Positions 1 through 9,009 of a DNA stretch of 64,000 bases are shown here, one piece after another. The stretch's first letter is position 1. Each line of letters opens with the position of its first letter. A model generated the notes under the pieces. It had not been told where the DNA came from, did no database searches, and was given only the letters and a program-made list of their open reading frames with translations. The position numbers and the translations under genes are program-made. This stretch comes from Pseudomonas sp. RGM2987 (GTDB lineage Bacteria > Pseudomonadota > Gammaproteobacteria > Pseudomonadales > Pseudomonadaceae), in the NCBI RefSeq assembly GCF_022952855.1, contig NZ_JALJDX010000203.1, positions 1-64,000 on the forward strand. Direction: 5' to 3'.

Positions 1-31
1 TTAAATTCATGTTTTATGTGGGCGGACGTGC

Positions 32-60
32 CGCCTTCGCGAGCAAGCCCGCTCCCACAG
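32..60. repeat. REP element, GCGGGCTTGCTCGCGAA family, single copy
   Basis: Single copy of the pseudomonad REP whose core reads TTCGCGAGCAAGCCCGCTCC on the plus strand. It lies just beyond the ureD stop codon. The same core recurs at 1671-1764, 5257-5362, 9834-9924, 20070-20169 and 52182-52604. The partner arm, if any, lies left of the window. Confidence 0.85.
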
Positions 61-69
61 GAAAGCAAT

Positions 70-921
70 TCAGGTGCTCCAGATTCGTGGGGGTACGGCC
101 TGTCGTCCCAGCAACGCCGGGCGCAGCAAACGCCACAATTCAATCAACCACCCCCGCGCCAGCAACGCCTCGCTCGCCAGGCACCGAGCGACCACCAGAC
201 CAGGCAACTGCGTCAGGTCACCCCGCACGGCATGGCCCAGGGATCGGCATCGTTCCAGCAGCTCGCTGTCGATCTCGCCGGTCACCAGCAAGGTGGCGAA
301 CACCGGGTCGCCGCCCAGGCCGATTGGCGAGTCGAGCAGCCCGTCACCGCCGACAATGCGCTGGCGCTCATGCCACAGCAACCGGCCGTCGCGGCGAATG
401 TCCAGCCGCGACTGGAAATGCCCGAGGTCAAAGCGTTCGCCGCTGGCCGGTCGGCCCAGGGCAACCACATCCCAATAGAGCAGCCGCCCATCGCCTTGCA
501 GGTCGATGCGGGTGCTGAGTTCGGCCTGGGCCGCGCTGAAGACGATGGTTTCCTGGGGCAGCCATTCCAGGGTCGCGCCAGGTGCGACGTGCAAGGTCAA
601 TTGCTGGTACGCCGGGCCGCCGGCGCGATACCACTTGGCCGCGCCAGGGCTGGTCAGCTGCGCCCAGGCGCCAGGGCCGACATTGGCCGAAATATCCAGG
701 CGGTCGCCGCCGGCAATCCCGCCCGGTGGGTGGACGATGATGTGCTGACACACCTCGGGCCCTTCGGCGTACAAGTGCTTCTGCACCCGCAATGGGCCTT
801 TATGGCGGCGCTGTACCGGGCGGGTACAGTCGCCGAACCGTGCGTAGCCGAGCTCCAGCTCTGCGTGCCAGCTGGGGGTGAACAGCGCCGCCGGCGCCAG
901 TGGGAAGACAGGTAGATTCAT
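70..921 (-). CDS. ureD: urease accessory protein UreD
   Basis: UreD acts with UreF and UreG in the cytoplasm to insert nickel into urease. The 283-residue protein has the normal family length and its typical text: [20 protein letters not shown] near the N terminus, [10 protein letters not shown] (about 62-71), then GAAKWYRAG and the [11 protein letters not shown] block (about 118-128). ATG at 921 is the only sensible start, although no strong ribosome binding site is visible. The urt urea importer genes lie upstream on the same strand. The urease structural genes would be expected to the left, outside the window. The 31-bp gap to the urtE stop makes co-transcription with urt possible. Confidence 0.95.
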   Translation of the reverse strand: MNLPVFPLAPAALFTPSWHAELELGYARFGDCTRPVQRRHKGPLRVQKHLYAEGPEVCQHIIVHPPGGIAGGDRLDISANVGPGAWAQLTSPGAAKWYRAGGPAYQQLTLHVAPGATLEWLPQETIVFSAAQAELSTRIDLQGDGRLLYWDVVALGRPASGERFDLGHFQSRLDIRRDGRLLWHERQRIVGGDGLLDSPIGLGGDPVFATLLVTGEIDSELLERCRSLGHAVRGDLTQLPGLVVARCLASEALLARGWLIELWRLLRPALLGRQAVPPRIWST

Positions 922-951
922 GAGTTCTGATTATTATCGGGACACTACAGA

Positions 952-1650
952 CTAGATCGTAACCAGTCCGCGCACACCCTCGGCTTCCATATTTTCTCCG
1001 CGCCCTTGTTGCACGATCTCACCCCGGGACATCACCAGGTATTGATCGGCCAGCTCGGCGGCGAAGTCGTAGAACTGCTCCACCAGCAAAATCGCCATGT
1101 CGCCCCGGGCCGCCAGTTTCTTGATGACGGCGCCGATCTCCTTGATCACCGACGGCTGGATGCCCTCGGTGGGTTCGTCGAGGATCAGCAGCCGCGGTCG
1201 GCTCGCCAGCGCCCGGCCAATCGCCAGTTGCTGTTGCTGGCCGCCGGACAAGTCACCGCCACGACGCTGTTTCATCTGCAGCAGCACCGGGAACAATTCA
1301 TAGATAAACGCCGGTACTTCTTTGGCCTCCGACCCCGGGAAACGCGACAGGCCCATCAGCAGGTTTTCTTCCACGCTCAGCCGCCCGAAAATCTCCCGGC
1401 CCTGGGGCACATAGGCGATGCCGGCATGCACCCGTTGGTGCGGCTTGAACGCGGTGATCGGCTGGCCTTCCCAGTTCACCACGCCTTCCTTGGCCGGCAA
1501 CAGGCCCATCAGGCACTTGAGCAGGGTGGTCTTGCCCACGCCATTGCGCCCCAACAGGCACGTCACTTCGCCGACCTTCACGTCGAACGACAGGCCCCGC
1601 AGGATGTGGCTACCGCCGTAGTATTGGTGCAGCTTGTCGACTTGTAGCAT
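952..1650 (-). CDS. urtE: urea ABC transporter ATP-binding protein UrtE
   Basis: One of two ATPases of the high-affinity urea importer, LivF-like, working at the inner membrane with UrtB, UrtC and UrtD. The translation has Walker A GRNGVGKTT, a Q-loop region (YVPQGREIFGRLSVEENL), the signature LSGGQQQQLAIGRAL and Walker B LLILDEPTEG. The start was set at ATG 1650 because GAGGAG lies 9 bases upstream and the protein then begins MLQVDKLHQYYGG as in the family. The longer open frame to 1761 only translates a REP element. Length is 232 residues. The upstream urtD stop is 131 bp away, the gap being filled by a REP doublet that may lower urtE expression. Confidence 0.95.
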   Translation of the reverse strand: MLQVDKLHQYYGGSHILRGLSFDVKVGEVTCLLGRNGVGKTTLLKCLMGLLPAKEGVVNWEGQPITAFKPHQRVHAGIAYVPQGREIFGRLSVEENLLMGLSRFPGSEAKEVPAFIYELFPVLLQMKQRRGGDLSGGQQQQLAIGRALASRPRLLILDEPTEGIQPSVIKEIGAVIKKLAARGDMAILLVEQFYDFAAELADQYLVMSRGEIVQQGRGENMEAEGVRGLVTI

Positions 1651-1670
1651 GACTTGATTTCTCCTCAATC

Positions 1671-1764
1671 CCTGTAGGAGCGGGCTTGCTCGCGAAGAGG
1701 CCGGCACATCCGACATCATGGTTGGCTGGCACACCGCCTTCGCGAGCAAGCCCGCTCCCACAGG
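1671..1764. repeat. REPIN (inverted REP doublet) between urtD and urtE
   Basis: Two REP cores in inverted orientation, AGGAGCGGGCTTGCTCGCGA at the left and CGCGAGCAAGCCCGCTCC at the right, around a roughly 50-base spacer. They can fold into a long hairpin in the urtD-urtE transcript. Confidence 0.9.
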
Positions 1765-1781
1765 GGGAATGTGTTCACAGG

Positions 1782-2651
1782 CTACCGACCGAGATACACC
1801 TCGATCACCCGCTCATTGTCCTGCACCTGCGCCAGCGACCCTTCGGCCAGCACGCTGCCTTGGTGCAGCACGGTGACGTGGTCGGCAATCGCGCCGACGA
1901 AGCCCATGTCGTGTTCCACCACCATCAGCGAGTGCTTGCCCGCCAGGGATTTGAACAGCTCGGCGGTGAAGTCGGTCTCGGCGTCGGTCATGCCGGCCAC
2001 CGGTTCGTCCAGCAGCAACAGTTGCGGGTCCTGCACCAGCAGCATGCCGATCTCCAGGAACTGCTTCTGGCCGTGAGACAGCAGCCCGGCGGCGCGATTG
2101 ACCGAGGTGGTGAGGCGGATGGTTTCCAGCACTTCGCTGATGCGATCGTGCTGCTCGCCGCTCAGTCTGGCCCGCAGGCTGGCCCACACCGACTTGTCGG
2201 TCTTGAGCGCCAGCTCCAGGTTCTCGAACACGCTCAGGGCTTCGAACACCGTGGGTTTCTGGAACTTGCGGCCGATGCCGGCCTGGGCAATCTGCACCTC
2301 GCTCATGCTGGTCAGGTCCAGGGTTTCGCCGAACCAGGCCTTGCCGTGGCTGGGGCGAGTCTTGCCGGTGATCACGTCCATCAGCGTGGTCTTGCCCGCG
2401 CCGTTGGGGCCGATGATGCAGCGCAGCTCGCCGACGCCGATGTACAGGTTCAGGTCGTTCAGGGCCTTGAAGCCGTCGAAGCTGACGCTGATATCTTCCA
2501 GGGTCAGGATCGTGCCGTGGCGGGTGTTCAAGCCAATGCCTGCGGCTTGGCCGAGGCCGATGGCGTCGCGGCTGCTGCCGGCATCCTTGTTGGGTTCCGG
2601 CGGAAAGAACGCGGGTTCGAGCATGAATTCGGCGGTGGGTGTGATTCTCAT
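1782..2651 (-). CDS. urtD: urea ABC transporter ATP-binding protein UrtD
   Basis: Second ATPase of the urea importer, LivG-like. Motifs are Walker A GPNGAGKTT (about residue 77), a signature reading LLSHGQKQFLEIGMLL (LSHGQ in place of LSGGQ) and Walker B LLLLDEPVAGM, with the switch histidine in VVEHDMGFV. The 289 residues include an N-terminal extension of about 45 residues rich in Pro and Gly ahead of the ILTLEDISVSFDG core. The ATG at 2651 overlaps the urtC stop by four bases (ATGA), which indicates translational coupling and supports the long start. Confidence 0.95.
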   Translation of the reverse strand: MRITPTAEFMLEPAFFPPEPNKDAGSSRDAIGLGQAAGIGLNTRHGTILTLEDISVSFDGFKALNDLNLYIGVGELRCIIGPNGAGKTTLMDVITGKTRPSHGKAWFGETLDLTSMSEVQIAQAGIGRKFQKPTVFEALSVFENLELALKTDKSVWASLRARLSGEQHDRISEVLETIRLTTSVNRAAGLLSHGQKQFLEIGMLLVQDPQLLLLDEPVAGMTDAETDFTAELFKSLAGKHSLMVVEHDMGFVGAIADHVTVLHQGSVLAEGSLAQVQDNERVIEVYLGR

Positions 2652-3727
2652 TGTTCACCTCTTTTCTTCAGCAGACCGATCACGCCCTTGGGCAGGTACA
2701 GGGTCACGACGATGAACAGCGCACCGAGGAAGAACAGCCAGTACTCAGGAAAGGCCACGGTGAACCAGCTCTTCATGCCATTGACCACGCCGGCGCCCAG
2801 CAGCGGCCCGATCAAGGTGCCACGCCCGCCGAGGGCCACCCATACGGCGGCTTCGATGGAGTTGGTCGGCGACATCTCGCTGGGGTTGATGATGCCCACT
2901 TGCGGCACATACAACGCGCCGGCCAAGCCGCACAGCACCGCGCTCAGTACCCAGACGAACAGCTTGAAGCCACGCGGGTCGTAGCCGCAGAACATCAGCC
3001 GGTTTTCCGCGTCGCGCACGGCGGTCAGTACCCGACCGAACTTGCTGCGGGCCAGTCGCCAGCCGAGTAACAGGCTTGCCACCAACAGCAGCACCGTGGC
3101 CAGGAACAGCACGGCCCGGGTGCCCGGCTCGGTGATGCCGAAACCCAGGATCGAACGAAAATTGGTGAAGCCGTTGTTGCCACCAAACCCGGTTTCGTTG
3201 CGGAAGAACAGCAACATGCCGGCGAAGGTCAGGGCCTGGGTCATGATCGAGAAATACACGCCCTTGATCCGCGAGCGGAAGGCAAAGAAGCCGAACACCA
3301 GCGCCAGCAAGCCGGGCGCCAGCACCACCAGGGCCAATGCCCAGAGGAAACTGTCGGTGCCGGTCCAGTACCAAGGCAATTCGGTCCACGACAGGAAGGT
3401 CATGAACGCCGGCAGGCCATCGCCGGCCGCCTGGCGCATCAGGTACATGCCCATGGCATAGCCACCCAGGGCGAAGAACAGGCCGTGCCCCAGGGAGAGC
3501 AGGCCGGCGTAACCCCAGACCAGGTCCAGCGCCAGGGCCACGATGGCGTAGCAAAGGATCTTGCCCACCAGGGTCAGGGTATAGGCCGAGACTTGTAGCG
3601 GGTTGTCCGCCGACAACAGCGACAGCAACGGCAGGATCAGCAGCACGGCGAGCACCAGTGCGCCGACCGCCAGGGTGACTTTGGGACCGGCCTTTTGCGT
3701 GGCCGTGACGATCAGGGGCTGGTTCAT
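2648..3727 (-). CDS. urtC: urea ABC transporter permease UrtC
   Basis: Inner-membrane permease of the LivM type that pairs with UrtB to move urea into the cytoplasm. The 359-residue product is strongly hydrophobic with about ten membrane segments. It carries the branched-chain/urea permease text [38 protein letters not shown] and, near the end, [28 protein letters not shown]. The start codon shares one base with the urtB stop (TGATG). All five urt genes are packed in the order A-B-C-D-E. Confidence 0.95.
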   Translation of the reverse strand: [359 protein letters not shown]

Positions 3728-5229
3728 CAGTCGATTACCCGTCCTTTGAGCGCGAAGAGGCCTTGCGGACGCTTCTGGATGAACAGAATGATCAACGCCA
3801 GGATCAGGATCTTGCCGAGCACGGCGCCGATCTGCGGTTCGAGGATCTTGTTGGCGATGCCCAGGCCGAAGGCTGCGTAGACACTACCGGCCAGTTGACC
3901 GACGCCGCCCAGCACCACCACCAGGAATGAATCGATGATGTAGCTCTGGCCGAGGTCCGGGCCAACGTTGCCGATCTGGCTCAGGGCCACGCCGCCGAGC
4001 CCGGCGATCCCCGAACCGAGGCCGAAGGCGAGCATGTCGACGCGGCCGGTGGGCACGCCGCAGCAGGCCGCCATGTTGCGATTCTGGGTCACGGCGCGCA
4101 CGTTCAGGCCCAGGCGCGTCTTGTTCAACAACAGCCACGTCAGCACCACCACGAACAGTGCAAAGGCGATGATCACGATGCGGTTGTACGGCAGCACCAG
4201 GTTCGGCAATACCTGGATCCCGCCCGACAGCCAGGCCGGGTTGGCGACTTCGACGTTCTGCGCGCCGAACACCAGGCGCACCAATTGGATCAGCATCAGG
4301 CTGATGCCCCAGGTGGCAAGCAGGGTTTCCAGCGGACGGCCATAGAGATGGCGGATCACCGTGCGTTCCAGGGCCATGCCGATGGCGGCGGTGATGAAAA
4401 ACGCCACCGGCAGCGCGACCAGCGGATAGAACTCGATGGCGTCGGGGGCGAAGCGCTGGAACAGCATCTGCACCACATAAGTGGAATAGGCGCCGAGCAT
4501 CAGCATTTCGCCATGGGCCATGTTGATCACCCCCAGCAGACCGAAGGTGATCGCCAACCCGAGGGCAGCGAGCAGCAGAATCGAGCCCAGGGACATGCCG
4601 CTGAAGGCCTGGCCGAGCAACTCGCCGACCAGCAGCTTGCGCTTGACCTGGCCGAGGCTGGTTTCGGCGGCGGTGCGTACGTTGGCATCGGTTTCGACGC
4701 CGGGCTCCAGCAGGCCCTCGAGGCGGGTGCGGGCCAGCGGGTCGCCGGTTTCACCCAGCAGGCGGACGGCGGCCAGACGCACGCTGGGGTTGGTATCCAC
4801 CAGTTGCAGGTTAGCCAGGGCCAGGCTCAGGGCGGCATGCACCGCTTCGTCCTGTTCGCCGGCCAACTGCCGGTCGAGGAAGGTCAACTGGGCCGGGCGC
4901 GCGCTTTTTTGCAATTGCTGGGCGGCGCTCAGGCGCAGGCCCGCGTCACTGGCGAGCAGTTGATGGCTGGCGAGGGCGGTTTCGATCAGCCCGCGCAGAC
5001 GGTTGTTCAGGCGCAGGGTCTTGGGTTGGCCGTCGACGGTCAACTGGCCTTGCTGCAAGGCGTTGATCAGCTCCACACGCCCAGGTTCGGGCTGCGCGGC
5101 CCAGTCTTCCAGAAGCCTGGCCTGCTGGGTCGGGTTGGCGGCGACGAAGTCTTCGGCGTCGCCGGCGTGGGCGGCCACTGGCAATAGCATCACCAGGGCG
5201 AGGATAAGACGGTAAAGGGCAGTGGGCAT
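3727..5229 (-). CDS. urtB: urea ABC transporter permease UrtB, with long periplasmic N-terminal domain
   Basis: LivH-type permease of the urea importer. Residues 1-22 are a signal-like hydrophobic segment ending AAHAGDAED. About 180 polar residues follow, containing HEAT-like pieces (SVRLAAVRLLGETGDP). The permease core starts near LGQAFSGMSLGSILLLAALGLAITFGLLGVINMAHGEMLMLGAYSTYV. At 500 residues it is longer than plain LivH, but this layout is usual for UrtB of proteobacteria. A 181-bp gap with a REP doublet separates it from urtA, so the permease and ATPase genes may be expressed below the binding protein. Confidence 0.94.
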   Translation of the reverse strand: MPTALYRLILALVMLLPVAAHAGDAEDFVAANPTQQARLLEDWAAQPEPGRVELINALQQGQLTVDGQPKTLRLNNRLRGLIETALASHQLLASDAGLRLSAAQQLQKSARPAQLTFLDRQLAGEQDEAVHAALSLALANLQLVDTNPSVRLAAVRLLGETGDPLARTRLEGLLEPGVETDANVRTAAETSLGQVKRKLLVGELLGQAFSGMSLGSILLLAALGLAITFGLLGVINMAHGEMLMLGAYSTYVVQMLFQRFAPDAIEFYPLVALPVAFFITAAIGMALERTVIRHLYGRPLETLLATWGISLMLIQLVRLVFGAQNVEVANPAWLSGGIQVLPNLVLPYNRIVIIAFALFVVVLTWLLLNKTRLGLNVRAVTQNRNMAACCGVPTGRVDMLAFGLGSGIAGLGGVALSQIGNVGPDLGQSYIIDSFLVVVLGGVGQLAGSVYAAFGLGIANKILEPQIGAVLGKILILALIILFIQKRPQGLFALKGRVID

Positions 5230-5256
5230 ATGTCAGGCCTTGCGCGGTCTTTCTTT

Positions 5257-5362
5257 TGTGGGAGCGGGCTTGCTCGCGAAAGCGTCGGGACAGTCAACAT
5301 TGATATTGATTGACCCACCGCCTTCGCGAGCAAGTCGGATCGCCGCACCGCCGCTCCCACAA
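5257..5362. repeat. REPIN between urtA and urtB, one arm interrupted
   Basis: Left arm GTGGGAGCGGGCTTGCTCGC and right arm begin as a normal inverted REP pair. The right arm carries an extra segment (TCGGATCGCCGCACCGC) between GAGCAAG and CCGCTCCCAC. Confidence 0.85.
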
Positions 5363-5410
5363 GGGAGTTGTGTTGGCTTAAGCGCCGTGCTCAAGCCGAC
5401 ACCCATGGGC

Positions 5411-6676
5411 TCAGTTACCCTTCACCGCATAGTCGGGCTTCTTGTCGTTGCCGGCGATGAATGGGCTCCACGGTTGGGCGCGGATCGGGCCTTCGGTCTG
5501 CCAGACCACGTTGAACTGACCGTCGGCCTGGATCTCGCCGATCATCACTGGCTTGTGCAGGTGGTGGTTGGTCTTGTCCATGGTCAGGGTGTAGCCCGAC
5601 GGCGCGGCGAAGGTCTGGCCGGCCAGGGCTTCGCGGACTTTGTCGACGTCGGTGGACTTGGCTTTCTCCGCCGCTTGCGCCCACATGTGGATACCCACGT
5701 AGGTGGCTTCCATCGGGTCGTTGGTCACCGCTTTATCGGCGCCCGGCAGGTTCTTGGCTTTGGCGTAGGCTTTCCAGGCGTCGACGAATTTCTTGTTCGC
5801 CGGGTTATCCACCGACTCGAAGTAGTTCCAGGCCGCCAGGTTGCCCACCAGCGGCTTGGTGTCGATGCCGCGCAGCTCTTCTTCGCCCACCGAGAACGCC
5901 ACCACCGGAACGTCGGTGGCTTTCAGGCCCTGGTTCGCCAGCTCCTTATAGAACGGCACGTTGGAGTCGCCGTTGACCGTGGAGATGACTGCGGTCTTGC
6001 CGCCGGCCGAGAACTTCTTGATGCTCGCCACGATGGTCTGGTAGTCGCTGTGGCCGAACGGCGTGTAGACCTCTTCGATGTCCTTGTCCGCCACGCCTTT
6101 GGAGTGCAGGAACGAGCGCAGGATCTTGTTGGTGGTGCGCGGGTAGACGTAGTCGGTGCCCAGCAGGAAGTAGCGCTTGGCGCTGCCGCCTTCCTCACTC
6201 ATCAGGTATTCCACCGCCGGAATCGCCTGCTGGTTCGGCGCCGCGCCGGTGTAGAACACGTTCGGCGACATCTCTTCGCCTTCGTATTGCACCGGGTAGA
6301 ACAGCAGGCCGTTGAGTTCTTCGAACACCGGCAGCACCGATTTGCGCGACACTGAGGTCCAGCAGCCGAACACTACCGCGACCTTGTCCTGGGTCAGCAA
6401 CTGCCGGCCCTTCTCGGCGAACAGCGGCCAGTTCGACGCCGGGTCCACGACCACCGCTTCGAGCTTCTTGCCGTTGACCCCGCCCTTGGCGTTGATCTCG
6501 TCGATGGTCATCAGGGCCATGTCCTTGAGGGACGTCTCGGAGATCGCCATGGTGCCGGACAGCGAATGCAGGATGCCGACCTTGATGGTCTCGGCGGCCT
6601 GGACGGTCCAGGCCATGCCCATCGCGGCAATGCTTGCCGAGAGTGTAAAAGCCTTGATCAAGCTACGACGCTTCAT
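5411..6676 (-). CDS. urtA: urea ABC transporter substrate-binding protein UrtA
   Basis: Periplasmic urea receptor delivering substrate to UrtBC. The 421-residue protein starts with a basic signal sequence (MKRRSLIKAF, hydrophobic to about residue 27, cleavage near VQAAETIKVG). The mature part has the UrtA block KVGILHSLSGTMAISETSL and the type I binding-protein text VAVVFGCWTSVSRKSVLPVFEELNGLLFYPVQYEGEE. It is the first gene of the urt cluster and has a sigma-54 promoter about 65 bases upstream of its ATG, so nitrogen limitation is the likely inducer. Confidence 0.96.
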   Translation of the reverse strand: MKRRSLIKAFTLSASIAAMGMAWTVQAAETIKVGILHSLSGTMAISETSLKDMALMTIDEINAKGGVNGKKLEAVVVDPASNWPLFAEKGRQLLTQDKVAVVFGCWTSVSRKSVLPVFEELNGLLFYPVQYEGEEMSPNVFYTGAAPNQQAIPAVEYLMSEEGGSAKRYFLLGTDYVYPRTTNKILRSFLHSKGVADKDIEEVYTPFGHSDYQTIVASIKKFSAGGKTAVISTVNGDSNVPFYKELANQGLKATDVPVVAFSVGEEELRGIDTKPLVGNLAAWNYFESVDNPANKKFVDAWKAYAKAKNLPGADKAVTNDPMEATYVGIHMWAQAAEKAKSTDVDKVREALAGQTFAAPSGYTLTMDKTNHHLHKPVMIGEIQADGQFNVVWQTEGPIRAQPWSPFIAGNDKKPDYAVKGN

Positions 6677-6741
6677 TGTGCGATCTCCGTGGACTTTATG
6701 AGTTTTCTTGGTTGGCAGATGCAGACGCTGAAGGAGGCTTT

Positions 6742-6757
6742 TGCAAGGGGTGTGCCC
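6742..6757 (-). promoter_or_regulatory. sigma-54 (-24/-12) promoter of urtA
   Basis: Read on the minus strand the sequence is GGGCACACCCCTTGCA. It matches the TGGCAC-N5-TTGCA consensus with GG and GC exactly 12 bases apart, the only mismatch being the first base. It lies about 65 bp ahead of the urtA ATG. A GGTGCACC palindrome at about 6809-6816 and a GGTGC about 30 bp further upstream are in the position of NtrC half-sites. NtrC control is inferred. Confidence 0.75.
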
Positions 6758-6913
6758 GGTTGGGGGGAGGCGAGGAAACAGGGAGTTGGTAGGGTTAGGA
6801 AAAACGCGGGTGCACCATGAGCGGTCGCATAATGAGGATTGGTGCGAGGAAATGCGCTAGATTGGAGCGCGGGGTTGAAGCCTTGGCCATGACTCTGCTT
6901 GTGAATACAGACC

Positions 6914-7040
6914 TGTGGCGAGGGAGCTTGCTCCCGCTGGGCTGCGAAGCAGTCCCCATTTGGCAGGTCATCAGCGATTGCCTCAGAACTCAGAATCCGG
7001 GGGCGCTTCGCACCCCAGCGGAGCAAGCTCCCTCGCCACG
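6914..7040. repeat. REPIN, GGCGAGGGAGCTTGCTCCCGC family
   Basis: Inverted arms GTGGCGAGGGAGCTTGCTCC and GGAGCAAGCTCCCTCGCCAC around a spacer containing CTGCGAAGCAGTC. This second REP family also occurs at 11435, 15388, 15799, 25067, 49503 and 61570. It separates the urtA promoter region from the ABC permease gene. Confidence 0.9.
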
Positions 7041-7054
7041 GTTGGCGTCAGCCT

Positions 7055-8065
7055 TTATCGGCGGCGCATCAAGCCGATGAAGAACAGACCGCCGATGGCT
7101 GCGGTGGCGACGCCAATCGGCAAATCTTCCGGCGCAATCAAGGTCCGGGCGGCGACATCCACCCAGATCAGGAACAGGCTGCCCAGCAGCACGCAGGCCG
7201 GCAGCAACCGACGATGCTCGGCGCCTACCAGGCGTCGGGCTATGTGCGGCACCATCAGCCCGACGAAGCCGATCGAGCCGCTGATGGACACCAGCACGCC
7301 GGTCATCAGCGAGGCGATCAGGAAGATCCACAAGCGCACTTTCGCCGCGTTCAGGCCCAGGGTCACGGCGGTCTGCTCGCCGGCCATCAACGCGTTCAGC
7401 GGCCGCGCCATGCCCAGCAGCAACACCAGCCCCAGCAGTACGCTGATGGCCGGCACCGCCAGCAGTTCCCAGCGCGCCAGGCCCAGGCCGCCGAGCATCC
7501 AGAACATCACCGCCGAGCTGGCGCGGTGATCACCCAGGAACAGCAGCAGGTTGGCCGCCGCCATCATCACGAACGACACCGCCACGCCGCACAACAACAG
7601 GCGATCACTTTCCAGGCGACCCTGGCGACTGGCAATCGCCAGCACCAGCAACATGCTCAACAGCGCGCCGACGAAGGCAGCGAGGGGCAGGGTCAGCAGG
7701 CCGACGATTTCACCGACATGCAGCACCACGATGACCGCGCCCAGGGTTGCGCCGGACGTGACCCCCAGCAGGTGCGGATCGGCCAGCGGATTGCGCGTGA
7801 CCGCTTGCAGCACCGCCCCGATCAATGCCAGCCCTGCGCCCACCAGGGCCCCGAGCAGCAGGCGCGGCACGCGGATTAGCCAGACGATGTGCTCCTGACC
7901 GGGCGTCCAGTGGACGTCGCCGATACCCAAAGCCTTGTTCAGCAGGATGTCCCAGACCACGGCCACCGGCACCCGCGCCGGGCCGAAGCCCAGGGACACC
8001 ACGCACGACACCAGCATCAGCGTGCCGAGCAGCACCAGCAGCGCGCCATAGCGACGATCGTTCAT
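7055..8065 (-). CDS. FecCD/BtuC-family ABC importer permease
   Basis: Inner-membrane permease of the type II import family that moves iron chelates, haem or cobalamin. The 336-residue product has about ten membrane spans and the FecCD landmarks IRVPRLLLGALVGAGLALIGAVLQAVTRNPLADPHLLGVTSGA and, near the C terminus, GSIGFVGLMVPHIARRLVGAEHRRLLP. The ATG at 8065 overlaps the stop of the binding-protein gene by four bases. Gene order is ATPase, binding protein, permease. The substrate cannot be read from the sequence; the neighbouring copper-receptor genes make a metal chelate plausible, and cobalamin is an alternative given the cob genes further along. Confidence 0.92.
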   Translation of the reverse strand: MNDRRYGALLVLLGTLMLVSCVVSLGFGPARVPVAVVWDILLNKALGIGDVHWTPGQEHIVWLIRVPRLLLGALVGAGLALIGAVLQAVTRNPLADPHLLGVTSGATLGAVIVVLHVGEIVGLLTLPLAAFVGALLSMLLVLAIASRQGRLESDRLLLCGVAVSFVMMAAANLLLFLGDHRASSAVMFWMLGGLGLARWELLAVPAISVLLGLVLLLGMARPLNALMAGEQTAVTLGLNAAKVRLWIFLIASLMTGVLVSISGSIGFVGLMVPHIARRLVGAEHRRLLPACVLLGSLFLIWVDVAARTLIAPEDLPIGVATAAIGGLFFIGLMRRR

Positions 8066-9009
8066 GGACGGTGAAAACCCTTCGCCAGGGTTTGCACCGC
8101 CAGCACGTTATCGATCCCCGGCGTGGCCTGGACGTAGGGGATCACGATGAAGCGTCGGTGCTTGATCGCGTCCACCGATTGCAGGGCCGGGTTGTCCAGC
8201 AGGAACTGCTGCTTCTGCTCGGCACTGACTTCACCGTAGTCGACGATCACGATGACCTGGGGATAGCGTTCTACCACGTTCTCCCAATTGACCCGGGTCC
8301 AGCTGGTTTCCACGTCGTCGAGAATGTTGCGCCCGCCGGCCGCGTCGATCAGCGCCTGGGGCATGCCCAGGCGGCCAGAGGTCATGGCCCGGTCTTCGCC
8401 GCTGTCGTACAGGAACACCCGAGGTCGATCAGCAGGCAGCTGCTTGCGGACCTCGGCCACTTGGGCCTGCATCGTCGCGATCAGTGCCTCGGCGCGATCC
8501 TGCACGTCGAAGATTTTCCCCAGGTTGCGCAGGTCGTTGTAAGTGTCTTCCAGCGAGGCCGCCGGGCGTTTCATCACGAAGGCGCAGGACTCGGTCAGTT
8601 CATACACGTTGATGCCCAGCGGTTGCAGGGTCTGTGGCGTCAGGTCGCCGCCCACGCGCATGCCGTAGTCCCAACCGGCAAAGAAGAAATCCACATTGGC
8701 ATTGAGCAGGGTTTCCACCGACGGGTACTTGGCCGCCAGCTCCGGCAGACCGTCGAGAATCTGCGCCATCTCGGGCGTCACCGATTTCCAGCCGCTGATG
8801 CCGCTGTAGCCGACCATGCGTGGCTTGAGCCCCAGGGCGAGCATCATCTGGGTCATGTTGATGTCATGGCTGACCGCGTGCCGGGGTGCCTGGTTGAACT
8901 GCACCTGGCGGTTGCAACTCTGGATCGTCAGCGGATAGCGGGTGGCCTCGGCCAGGGCCTGGGCGCTGCCCAGCAGCAGGGGCAGGAGCAGCAGAAAACG
9001 CAAAGTCAT
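8062..9009 (-). CDS. periplasmic substrate-binding protein of FecCD-type ABC importer (class III, BtuF/FepB-like)
   Basis: Signal peptide at residues 1-19 (hydrophobic LLLLPLLLGSAQALA), then a single-helix-hinge binding protein of 315 residues. It has the fold's typical phrases NMTQMMLALGLKPRMVGYSG, PSVETLLNANVDFFFAGWDYG and NWENVVERYPQVIVIVDYG. Such proteins carry iron-siderophores, haem or cobalamin to a FecCD permease. The start overlaps the upstream ATPase stop (ATGA). No lipobox cysteine is seen, so it is probably soluble. The substrate is unknown. Confidence 0.88.
   Translation of the reverse strand: MTLRFLLLLPLLLGSAQALAEATRYPLTIQSCNRQVQFNQAPRHAVSHDINMTQMMLALGLKPRMVGYSGISGWKSVTPEMAQILDGLPELAAKYPSVETLLNANVDFFFAGWDYGMRVGGDLTPQTLQPLGINVYELTESCAFVMKRPAASLEDTYNDLRNLGKIFDVQDRAEALIATMQAQVAEVRKQLPADRPRVFLYDSGEDRAMTSGRLGMPQALIDAAGGRNILDDVETSWTRVNWENVVERYPQVIVIVDYGEVSAEQKQQFLLDNPALQSVDAIKHRRFIVIPYVQATPGIDNVLAVQTLAKGFHRP

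Noticed and set aside
16..915. Long plus-strand open frame over ureD
   Set aside because: It is the antisense shadow of ureD in high-GC DNA, and the minus-strand product is a clear UreD.
1651..1761. N-terminal extension of UrtE
   Set aside because: It translates a REP element (GAGLLAKA); a good ribosome binding site supports ATG 1650.
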